Positions 57,261 through 64,000 of a stretch of 64,000 bases of DNA are shown in pieces. This DNA comes from Gordonia sediminis. Lineage in GTDB: Bacteria; Actinomycetota; Actinomycetes; Mycobacteriales; Mycobacteriaceae. Made by a program: the position numbers and the translations under genes. The stretch is taken from contig RZUM01000003.1 of assembly GCA_004193205.1 (NCBI GenBank), forward strand, positions 186,001 through 250,000, given 5' to 3'. Every line of letters begins with the position of its first letter. Within the stretch, counting starts at the first letter, position 1. The notes under the pieces are model-generated. The model was not told where the DNA came from. It saw only the letters and a program-made list of their open reading frames with translations, and made no database searches.

Positions 57261-57896
57261 TCAGTCGGATTCGCCGAGTTCGTGACCGGACAGCTCATCA
57301 AGAGCAGCCCGTCGGCCTGTCACCGCCAGGAGCAACGCCCACATGGGTCCCCGAACCTCTGATCCGGAGCCGACCGACCAGTCGATGTCGGTCGCGTGCA
57401 GCGATGCGGAACGGAAGCCATTCTGTTGAAACACCTTTGATTTCCAGTGCGGGGAGTTCAGGATGTGCGAAGCCGCCTCCGCGGCAGCCGCTGGTGCCAT
57501 CGGCAGTGTTCGGCCGAGGGGGAGCGCGATGTCCTGCCCATGCACGAGGATGTCGATCAGGGTTTCCCGCGGCGTGAGACCGATGTTGTGTCTGCGGGAA
57601 CCGATCATTGCGCGGATCTCGCGGATGAGTTGCGGGGTCGGGGCGTGTGCTTTCTGCCTGGCCGACCAGTGAATCATCGCGTTGACCCCACCGGGATGAC
57701 GAACCATCACCGGGAGCATGGTGACCGCCTGCCGGAGACCGACCTGCTGAAGGGTCAGATGCGCTGCGACGTCGCGCACTGTCCAGCCCTCACATAGCGA
57801 CGCATGCTGCCACTCCTCGTCCCGCAGCGTCTCGAGCAGATCCGCTGTGCGGATGCGGTGGTCGTCGATTGCCGCCCAGACCCCGTCGATGTTCAT
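57261..57896 (-). CDS. maleylpyruvate-isomerase-family (MDMPI) protein
   Basis: The 211-residue product has the mycothiol-dependent isomerase N-domain: CEGWTVRDVAAHLTLQQVG with the metal-binding His, and ETLIDILVHGQDIALPLGR with a second His-Asp pair. ASLHATDIDWSVGSG marks the C-terminal lobe. It is a second, distinct member beside the one at 38369. The family needs mycothiol or divalent metal for isomerase or transferase reactions; the substrate is unknown. ATG 57896. It lies upstream of the dienelactone-hydrolase-type gene on the same strand, so the pair may act on one substrate. Confidence 0.78.
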   Translation of the reverse strand: MNIDGVWAAIDDHRIRTADLLETLRDEEWQHASLCEGWTVRDVAAHLTLQQVGLRQAVTMLPVMVRHPGGVNAMIHWSARQKAHAPTPQLIREIRAMIGSRRHNIGLTPRETLIDILVHGQDIALPLGRTLPMAPAAAAEAASHILNSPHWKSKVFQQNGFRSASLHATDIDWSVGSGSEVRGPMWALLLAVTGRRAALDELSGHELGESD

Positions 57897-58259
57897 GGTG
57901 CGCCTCCGAGCCGAGGACTGCGGCGTCACCGACCTGAACGAACGGCAGGCGCGCCTCCGATTGGTTCGATTATGGGACTGTTGAGGATCAGCGCACGCCG
58001 CTATGCCGAGATGCGAGGTAGCCAGGACCGACGGGGACGTGCACGGCTACTCGCGACAGGACGTCGAGAACTGGTATCCGCGCGTCGGTGGGCGTCGTCT
58101 CGCGCCCCGGTGAGACGTTGCGTCTCAGTTTCCGCGTCCGCCGACAGAGCGGTCGCTCGGTCGGGTAGGTTCGACACGTCGACATGCGACAGATGTCGCT
58201 GCACGGGGGATCGCCACGTGGCAGTACCACCACGGAGCGGGATCAGGACAGGGGGCGGA
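57897..58259. promoter_or_regulatory. 363-bp divergent control region with two palindromes
   Basis: No gene is apparent. TGAGACG-TTG-CGTCTCA at 58111-58127 is a perfect 7-3-7 palindrome, the form of many TetR operators. A second, GCGACA-GA-TGTCGC, lies at 58186-58199, closer to the phosphotransferase gene. Both probably control the phosphotransferase/acyl-CoA dehydrogenase operon to the right; the isomerase-like gene to the left starts about 215 bp away. The regulator is not encoded nearby. Confidence 0.55.
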
Positions 58260-59690
58260 GTGGCTGAAGTGGTCGAAGAAGGCGCGGCCGCGTCGACCAA
58301 TCCCGCCGACGTGGCGGATCGGATCGGCAGGCGGCTGTCGGTGGTGCATGGGCGGGACATCGCCGTGCGCACGGCTCGTGTCATACCCGCCGGCGCCAGC
58401 CGCACCACGTATGCCATCACCGTCGACGACGGTTCGGCGAATGAGCCGCTGATCGTACGTGCGGCCCCGTCCGGTCGCTGCGGTGAGAGTGGACTGGCCG
58501 GCGAGGTCGCAGTGTTGCGGGCGGCCCGTGATTCGGGTGTGCCGGTCCCCGAGGTTGTCGACTTCAGCGACACGGCCGCCGAAGACAGCGTGCTCGGATT
58601 CCCGTACGTGGTCATGACTTTCATCGAGGGAGAATCGATCCCAAGGCGCATTCTCCGCGACGATTGCTACGCGACGATGCGTGACGACTTCGCCCGCCAG
58701 GCCGGTCACGCGCTCGCGCGGATTCATGCAATGGAGCCCTCGGCGACCGGTCTCCTCCCGATGGGCGAGCCCATCGACGCACTTCACAACCACTTTGCCC
58801 GCGAGTACGAGCAGGCACCCGCGGGTCTCGTGCTCGCCATGCAGTGGCTCGCAGCCAATCGGCCCGAACCGGTGACGATGTCGGTCGTGCACGGCGACTT
58901 CCGGCTCGGCAATCTCCTCGTCACGCCCGAGGGGCTCTCGGCGGTGCTCGATTGGGAACTCGCCCATCTCGGCGATCCCATGGAGGATCTTGGCTGGCTG
59001 TGTGCAAAGGCGTGGCGGTTCGGTATCGCGCGACCGGTCGCCGGGATGGGTGCGCGCGAGGACCTGCTCGATGCCTACGCCGATGTCGCCGGGTGGCGGC
59101 CCACCGAGGCGGTGCTGCGGTGGTGGGAGCTCTATGCGACGGTCCGGTGGGGCCTGATGTGTGCAACCCAGGCCAACCGGTACCTCGACGGTGTCGAACG
59201 CTCGATGGAGCTGGCCGCCATCGGACGGCGCAGTGCCGAACAGGAATTCGACGCGCTGCTGGCACTTGGCATAACCGGACCGGTGTCGATTCCCGACCCG
59301 CTCGTTCCTGCCGCTGAGAAGAAGCACCCAGCCGATGACCCGTACACTGCGCCGACGATGCCGGACCTGCTGGAGGCGGTGTCGGGCTTTCTCGCCGACG
59401 AGGTGGCCGGCGACACCGGCATCTCACCCCAGGTGCGGTTCCACACGCGGGTGGCCGGGAATGTTCTCGCCACCGTGCGCCGACAACTGTTGCTGGGCGA
59501 CCGCCACGCCGCCGTGAGCCATCACCGGCTCGCCGGCCTCGGGGTTGCGAGCAGCACCGATCTGGCCGCGGCGATACGTGACGGAAAACTGTCCGCCGAG
59601 GACCCGGCCGTGCGATCTGTCGTCACCGCCGAGGTGGTGGACCGTCTGACGGTCGCCAATCCGCGGCACCTGTCCCAACCCGATTGCTGA
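58260..59690 (+). CDS. APH-type phosphotransferase fused to a DUF6285 domain
   Basis: The 476-residue product has an aminoglycoside-phosphotransferase fold (about 20-330): VIPAGASRTTYAI, VVHGDFRLGNLLV with His211 and Asp213 (catalytic loop), and LDWELAHLGDPMEDLGWL with the Mg2+-binding Asp231. This is the ACAD10/11-type group encoded beside acyl-CoA dehydrogenases, proposed to phosphorylate hydroxyacyl-CoAs. Residues about 360-476 (PTMPDLLEAVSGFLADEVAG, RFHTRVAGNVLATVRRQL) match DUF6285, normally a separate protein. I chose GTG 58260, preceded by GGGGGCGGA; GTG 58218 is an alternative. The dehydrogenase follows 19 bp later. Confidence 0.75.
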   Translation: MAEVVEEGAAASTNPADVADRIGRRLSVVHGRDIAVRTARVIPAGASRTTYAITVDDGSANEPLIVRAAPSGRCGESGLAGEVAVLRAARDSGVPVPEVVDFSDTAAEDSVLGFPYVVMTFIEGESIPRRILRDDCYATMRDDFARQAGHALARIHAMEPSATGLLPMGEPIDALHNHFAREYEQAPAGLVLAMQWLAANRPEPVTMSVVHGDFRLGNLLVTPEGLSAVLDWELAHLGDPMEDLGWLCAKAWRFGIARPVAGMGAREDLLDAYADVAGWRPTEAVLRWWELYATVRWGLMCATQANRYLDGVERSMELAAIGRRSAEQEFDALLALGITGPVSIPDPLVPAAEKKHPADDPYTAPTMPDLLEAVSGFLADEVAGDTGISPQVRFHTRVAGNVLATVRRQLLLGDRHAAVSHHRLAGLGVASSTDLAAAIRDGKLSAEDPAVRSVVTAEVVDRLTVANPRHLSQPDC

Positions 59691-59709
59691 CTCGAGGGAG
59701 AGATCACCG

Positions 59710-60990
59710 GTGGATTTCGCGCTACCTGAATCACTGACCGACTACCTGGCCGAACTCGACGCCTTCATCGAAGCGGAGATAGTCCCGCTCGAGCAGTCGG
59801 ACGACAACGTCCGGTTCTTCGATCATCGTCGTGAGGATTCCCGAACCGATTGGGTGCGCGGTGGCCTGCCCAGCGCCGACTGGGAGGCGCTCCTCGGTGA
59901 GGCGCGGCGGCGCGCCGACGCGGCCGGCCACTTCCGCTACCCGTTCCCGGCCGAGTACGGCGGCCGCGACGGCTCCAACCTGTCCATGGCCGTCATCCGC
60001 GAGCATCTGGCATCCAAAGGCCTCGGGCTGCACTGTGATCTGCAGAATGAACACGCGATCGTCGGCAACAACGTCGGCCTGCTCTTGATGCTGGAATACG
60101 GCTCCGATGAGCAGAAGCAGGAATGGGTGGACGGTTTGGCGTCGGGCACCCGCTTCTTCGCCTTCGGCATCACCGAACCCGATCACGGTTCGGACGCCAC
60201 CCACATGGAGACGACCGCGGTTCGCGACGGCGACACATGGGTGATCAACGGTGAGAAGACGTGGAACACCGGCATCCACGTGGCCCATCGGGACATCATC
60301 TTCGCGCGCACCAGTGGTGAGGCCGGGGACGCACGCGGGATCACGGCGTTCCTGGTCGATCCGCACACCGAGGGATTCACCGTCGAGGAGTACCTGTGGA
60401 CCTTCAACATGCCGACCGACCACGCGCACATCACCCTGCGGGACGTCCGTGTGCCGCATTCGTCGATCTTGGGAGACGAAGGGCGCGGGCTGCAGATCGT
60501 CCAGCACTTCTTCAACGAGAACCGGATCCGGCAGGCTGCGTCGAGTTTGGGCGCTGCGCAGTACTGCATCAACCGCGCCGTCGGGTACGCCAACGAACGG
60601 TCGCCGTTCGGCAAGAGGCTGTCGACGAACCAGGCGATCCAGTTCCCCCTCGTGGACCTACACACCCGCGCCGCCATGCTCCGTGCCCTGGTGCGTGAGA
60701 CCGCATGGAAAATGGATACCCACGGTCCCTTCGCCGCGTCCCAGGAAGTGTCGATGTGCAACTACCAGGCGAACAGATTGTGTTGCGACGCAGCAGATCA
60801 GGCGATGCAGGTGTTCGGCGGCCGAGGATATTCGCGACACGAACCGTTCGAACACATCTACCGGCATCATCGTCGCTACCGGATCACCGAGGGGGCCGAC
60901 GAGATCCAGATGCGTCGGGTGGCCGGCTACCTGTTCGGCTTCATGTCGGCCGGAGCGCCGAAGGGTGTGGGCTCGGGTCAGCCCGGTTGA
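59710..60990 (+). CDS. acyl-CoA dehydrogenase (ACAD10/11-type)
   Basis: The 426-residue flavoenzyme has FFAFGITEPDHGSDATHMET and WVINGEKTWNTG for FAD and substrate binding, NRIRQAASSLGAAQYCINRAVGYANERSPFGKRLSTNQAIQF, and a C-terminal QVFGGRGYSRHEPFEHIYRHHRRYRITEGADEIQMR where the catalytic acidic residue is expected. Together with the upstream phosphotransferase it forms the pair seen as separate domains of animal ACAD10/11, which act on 4-hydroxy acyl-CoAs by phosphorylation then elimination. This is inferred function. The GTG at 59710 follows GAGGGAGAG. Confidence 0.88.
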   Translation: MDFALPESLTDYLAELDAFIEAEIVPLEQSDDNVRFFDHRREDSRTDWVRGGLPSADWEALLGEARRRADAAGHFRYPFPAEYGGRDGSNLSMAVIREHLASKGLGLHCDLQNEHAIVGNNVGLLLMLEYGSDEQKQEWVDGLASGTRFFAFGITEPDHGSDATHMETTAVRDGDTWVINGEKTWNTGIHVAHRDIIFARTSGEAGDARGITAFLVDPHTEGFTVEEYLWTFNMPTDHAHITLRDVRVPHSSILGDEGRGLQIVQHFFNENRIRQAASSLGAAQYCINRAVGYANERSPFGKRLSTNQAIQFPLVDLHTRAAMLRALVRETAWKMDTHGPFAASQEVSMCNYQANRLCCDAADQAMQVFGGRGYSRHEPFEHIYRHHRRYRITEGADEIQMRRVAGYLFGFMSAGAPKGVGSGQPG

Positions 60991-61064
60991 ATCAGCACTG
61001 GATGCCGACCAGCCATTGCAGATGGGTCGTCGCGGCGCAGCGTTTGTCGCCGTATCCGCCCAGC

Positions 61065-62027
61065 TCAGTTTGTCGACGTCGCAACGTTCGATTCGCGCAA
61101 CGCCTGTCGCAGCGTGGTTGCGGCGAGCTCGACCGATTCGCGTTGTCCCAGTGAGTAATCCTCGTTCTCGATCGACAGCGGGCCGTGGTAGCCGGCGTCG
61201 ATGAGCGCGGTCGCGAACCGGGCCCAGAAGTCCACGCCGTCGGGATGGCCGGTCCCGACCGCGACGTAGTTCCACGCGCGTTCGGAGACCAGTTCATTGG
61301 GTGTCGTCTCGAGGCGGGACGCGACGGCGGCACGGCCCTCGACGCGGGTGTCCTTGGCGTGCACGTGATAGATGGCGTCGCCGAGCGCGGCGATCGCGGC
61401 GATGGGGTCGGCGCCCATCCACATCAGATGGCTGGGATCGAAGTTCGCCCCGACGGTGGTGCCGACCTCGGCGCGCAGGCGCTGCAACGTCGGGACGCTG
61501 TAGACCAGTTGGTTGGCATGCATTTCGACGGCGATGCGCACGCCGCGGCGGCTCGCCTCGTCGACGATGCCTCCCCAGTAGTCGATCGCGTGGTTCCACT
61601 GCTCGTCGAGCAGTGCTACGTTCTCCGGCGGCCAGACCGTGGTGATCCACGCGGGGAACCGGTCACCGGCCGCGGCCGGCAGCCCGGACATGGTGACGAC
61701 GGTGTCGATCTCGAACTCCTCGGCGAGCCGGATCGCGCCCCGCAGGATCCGGTCGTCCCGTTCACCTTGGGTGGGGTGTAGCGGGTTACCCGCGGCGTTG
61801 AAGGCCTCGAGCTGCAGACCACGCGACCGGACGGCGTGTTTGAGGTCGGCCCGTGCGCCCGGATCGCTGAGCAACTCGTCGATGTCGGCGTGCGGTGCCG
61901 GCGACCAGCCGCCGTGCGGGCCACCGAGGCCGATCTCGACCGTCTCGATGCCGAATTCCGCAGCGGTGTCCAGTGCTTCGGCGCGGGCCATGGTGGACAG
62001 GCTGTCGGTGAGCAGACCGATCTGCAT
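61065..62027 (-). CDS. sugar-phosphate isomerase/epimerase-type TIM-barrel protein
   Basis: The 320-residue protein is an AP-endonuclease-2-fold (xylose-isomerase-like) TIM barrel: QIGLLTDSLSTMARAEALDTAAEFGIETVEIG, VRIAVEMHANQLVYSVPTL with a metal-binding Glu-x-His, VGANFDPSHLMWMGADP with Asp and His ligands, and IYHVHAKDTRV. Relatives are inosose dehydratases and sugar isomerases. Its start lies 1 bp after the stop of the dehydrogenase gene, and a second dehydrogenase is 14 bp before that, so three genes form one operon for a sugar or cyclitol. Confidence 0.85.
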   Translation of the reverse strand: MQIGLLTDSLSTMARAEALDTAAEFGIETVEIGLGGPHGGWSPAPHADIDELLSDPGARADLKHAVRSRGLQLEAFNAAGNPLHPTQGERDDRILRGAIRLAEEFEIDTVVTMSGLPAAAGDRFPAWITTVWPPENVALLDEQWNHAIDYWGGIVDEASRRGVRIAVEMHANQLVYSVPTLQRLRAEVGTTVGANFDPSHLMWMGADPIAAIAALGDAIYHVHAKDTRVEGRAAVASRLETTPNELVSERAWNYVAVGTGHPDGVDFWARFATALIDAGYHGPLSIENEDYSLGQRESVELAATTLRQALRESNVATSTN

Positions 62028-62028
62028 C

Positions 62029-63207
62029 TCAAACTCCTTGGGATGTCAGGCCGAACAGATGACGCTGCCGGACGGGTGAGGTGTCGGGGATGTCCAGGTC
62101 GTGCAACCCGATGACGCCCCGACGGTGCGTCGGAGACGCGGCATCGAGCGGCAGCGCGACGATCGTGCCCTGCGCGGCGGATTGGTAGACACCGACGGTG
62201 CTCTCCAGCGTGCGGAGCGCTGCGCTGCCCGGCGCGGCCGGGGATCGGCGGCCGACGATGGCGTCCGCGAGGTCGACGACGGTGTCGCGCAGCGCCGTGG
62301 CGATCAGCGGGGCAAGTTCTTGCCCGGCAGGCAGATCGACGGTCTCGGTCCCGGCTTCGGTCGTCATCTTCATGGATTCGAACGGGGCCCACGGCATGGT
62401 GCCCTCGTCGCGGTAGCGCAGGACGAGCCGGCCTTTGCTCCCAGTCACGCGGATGCCGCCGGGTCCGAGGCCCCAGCCGATGTTCACCATGCCGGCGCGA
62501 TGCGCCGTTTCCAGCCGGCACAGGGCGAGGCCTTCGACGGCGTCACCCGGTGTCGCCGCGTCGACGTAGCCCGACACCCGCTCGACCGGCTCGGCGAGGA
62601 GGTGCTCGGCGAGGTAGACACCGTGCAGCATGTCCATGAGCACTCCGCCACCGGCCGCCGCGGGGTCGTGTCGCCACCTCGGCTGGTAACCGGTGGCGCC
62701 GGGGGAGTCGACGACGCCGAGCATGTCCACGACGACCGTGCGCACATCGCCGAGTGCGCCCGCGTCGATCAGTCGGCGGGCCTCCACGACCTCCGGGAAG
62801 AACAGGTAGTTGTGCACGACGCCGAGCACGACCTCGGCGTCGTCGGCCGCCTCGACCATCGCCTGGGCGTCGGCCGGCGTTGCGGCGAGGGGCTTTTCGC
62901 ACAGGATGTGTTTGCCGGCCCGGGCGGCCGCGACGACGATGTCGCGGTGCAGGTGCTGCGGGGTACACACGTCGACCACATCGATGTCGTCACGCGCGAT
63001 CAGGTCAAGCGCGTCGGCGTACACCTGCTCGGCGGTCAGACCCGCTGTGGTGCGGCCCAGTTCGAGCCGTTCGGGCGTGGGGTCGGCGAGCGCGGCGACG
63101 GTGAAATATGCGGGTACGGCCTGATAGGCCGGGACGTGGAAGTTGAGGGCGACGTTGCCGCAGCCGATGATGCCGACGCGGAGCGGCACACGAGGGGGAG
63201 TGGTCAC
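62029..63207 (-). CDS. Gfo/Idh/MocA-family oxidoreductase
   Basis: The 392-residue NAD(P)-dependent dehydrogenase starts RVGIIGCGNVALNFHVPAY (nucleotide loop) with CTPQHLHRDIVVAAARAGKHILCEKPLA carrying the catalytic Lys of EKP. The substrate domain follows, including HDPAAAGGGVLMDMLHGVYLAEHLL with the His of the GGG-x2-D-x3-H motif. Oxidises or reduces a sugar or cyclitol ring. The GTG at 63207 gives the complete Rossmann start; codons upstream belong to the next gene region. Middle gene of the operon. Confidence 0.85.
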   Translation of the reverse strand: MTTPPRVPLRVGIIGCGNVALNFHVPAYQAVPAYFTVAALADPTPERLELGRTTAGLTAEQVYADALDLIARDDIDVVDVCTPQHLHRDIVVAAARAGKHILCEKPLAATPADAQAMVEAADDAEVVLGVVHNYLFFPEVVEARRLIDAGALGDVRTVVVDMLGVVDSPGATGYQPRWRHDPAAAGGGVLMDMLHGVYLAEHLLAEPVERVSGYVDAATPGDAVEGLALCRLETAHRAGMVNIGWGLGPGGIRVTGSKGRLVLRYRDEGTMPWAPFESMKMTTEAGTETVDLPAGQELAPLIATALRDTVVDLADAIVGRRSPAAPGSAALRTLESTVGVYQSAAQGTIVALPLDAASPTHRRGVIGLHDLDIPDTSPVRQRHLFGLTSQGV

Positions 63208-63221
63208 GGGGATCTGTCCTT

Positions 63222-64000
63222 TCAGGAACGCGCGGACGCCGTGGCCGGCGACGGCGCGGGGATTACGGGCATGCCGAGTTCCGCGGACTGCCGGATGGCC
63301 TCGAGAACGGCGGCCTGATCGGTGGCGTCGGCACGGCCGAAGCGTGGCGGAGTGTCGTCGATGACGGCGCGCGAGGCATTCTCGAACTCGATGCGATAGG
63401 CGTCGATGTTGTCGGGATCGTCGGCGAAGGTCAGTCCGTAGCTTCCGGCCGGGTCGACCGGCACTCGCTCGGTCACGCCGTCGCGTTCGAGTTCGATGTA
63501 CCCGGGACGACACAGCCAGGGGTCGGGAATGGTGAGTTTGCCCTCGGTGCCGATGATCTCGAGTTCGTCGCGCCGTGGGAAGTCGAGGGCGACGTCGAAC
63601 TGTGCGGACACCTCGCCGGGGAGGTCGAGCATGGCCGCGGTTCTCACGTCGGCGCCGTGTGCGCCGGCAGCGGTGTCGAGCACGCGAGTGGCGAAGACCC
63701 GGTCCGGGTGTCCGCCGAAGAGCCGGATCGCGCTCACGCAATAGCACCCGAGATCGAGTGAGGCCCCGCCCCCCAACGCAGCGGTGCGTCGGATGTCGCC
63801 GACCGGCGCCGACACGGTCAGCGCGGCGCGGATGTGCGCGACGGTGCCGATGGCGCCGTCGTCGACGAGCCGCTGGGCGAGCCGGGTCTGCGGATGGTGG
63901 CGATACATCAATCCTTCGATGCACAGGCGGTCGGCGGCGTCGGCCGCATCGAACACCCGGGTCGCGTCGTCGGCGGTCATGGCCAGCGGTTTCTCGCACA
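63222..64000 (-). CDS. Gfo/Idh/MocA-family oxidoreductase (partial, N-terminus beyond window)
   Basis: The frame is open to the window edge and begins there with CEKPLAMTADDATRVFDAADAA, the EKP catalytic motif that normally follows the Rossmann domain; about 100 N-terminal residues are missing. The C-terminal substrate domain includes GLMYRHHPQTRLAQRLVDDGAIG and LGGGASLDLGCYCVSAIRLFGG, so the active-site GGG-x2-D-x3 position is intact, with Cys at the usual His or Tyr position. 14 bp separate its stop from the next dehydrogenase gene. A complete gene is expected outside the window. Confidence 0.8.
   Translation of the reverse strand, partial: CEKPLAMTADDATRVFDAADAADRLCIEGLMYRHHPQTRLAQRLVDDGAIGTVAHIRAALTVSAPVGDIRRTAALGGGASLDLGCYCVSAIRLFGGHPDRVFATRVLDTAAGAHGADVRTAAMLDLPGEVSAQFDVALDFPRRDELEIIGTEGKLTIPDPWLCRPGYIELERDGVTERVPVDPAGSYGLTFADDPDNIDAYRIEFENASRAVIDDTPPRFGRADATDQAAVLEAIRQSAELGMPVIPAPSPATASARS

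Overview
The window is very GC-rich, densely packed bacterial chromosome with strong G/C third-position bias, many GTG starts and many 1-11 bp stop/start overlaps. Gene content points to a mycolic-acid-group actinobacterium (order Mycobacteriales, plausibly Gordonia or a close relative): a monomeric NADP-isocitrate dehydrogenase, a secreted cutinase, two mycothiol-dependent-isomerase-type proteins, a DosR-regulon-like universal stress protein beside a pfkB kinase, a DUF3263 small protein, an F420-type LLM oxidoreductase and many acyl-CoA genes. The genus is inference. I see no rRNA, tRNA, CRISPR array, insertion sequence or phage module.

Layout. 1-5.4 kb: a hot-dog-fold dehydratase pair, an SRPBCC protein behind a 2,2-dialkylglycine decarboxylase, a divergent AspT-type membrane carrier and a nucleoside hydrolase. 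5.6-9.9 kb: a three-gene operon led by a 1083-residue protein with an N-terminal LQRxxGNxAV motif like that of actinobacterial eCIS-associated (contractile-injection) proteins and two tandem beta-rich, pore-former-like segments; this is the best candidate for an undescribed system. 10-14.4 kb: acyl-CoA synthetase, acetyltransferase, HSL-type esterase, VOC protein. 14.5-20.1 kb: a Wadjet-type jetA-jetB-jetC condensin operon with no jetD beside it. 20.1-23.4 kb: two-component system, DUF6223 membrane protein, cutinase. 23.5-30.8 kb: benzoylformate-decarboxylase-like enzyme, an extracytosolic flavin-transfer module (ApbE, FMN-binding protein, ferric-reductase-like membrane protein), a DUF2235 lipase-like protein, a VanY-like peptidase, and the stress protein with a DosR-like box. 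30.9-36.4 kb: pfkB, icd with a strong terminator and a 21-bp-periodic repeat in its promoter region, and a GntR regulator and Tat-exported hydrolase divergent around a perfect 36-bp palindrome. 36.4-44.7 kb: small regulated oxidoreductase/isomerase modules (MerR with a frameshifted DUF4188 gene; TetR with an MDMPI protein and an MBL-fold protein; ECF42 sigma factor with a DGPF protein). 44.8-61 kb: lipid and acyl-CoA metabolism, including a single-chain 1829-residue acyl-CoA carboxylase of eukaryote-like architecture. 61-64 kb: a sugar/polyol operon (TIM-barrel isomerase plus two Gfo/Idh/MocA dehydrogenases), the last cut by the window edge.

How it works together. Most genes are catabolic or accessory: fatty or aromatic acyl-CoA activation (two synthetases), hydration, oxidation and carboxylation, with local one-regulator modules carrying visible operators. 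Several regulatory sites can be read directly: an ECF42-type promoter 5' of its DGPF gene, a MerR inverted repeat, a palindromic GntR operator, candidate DosR boxes, and a probable leaderless TetR transcript. The jet operon is the only clear DNA-defence locus, and it appears incomplete.
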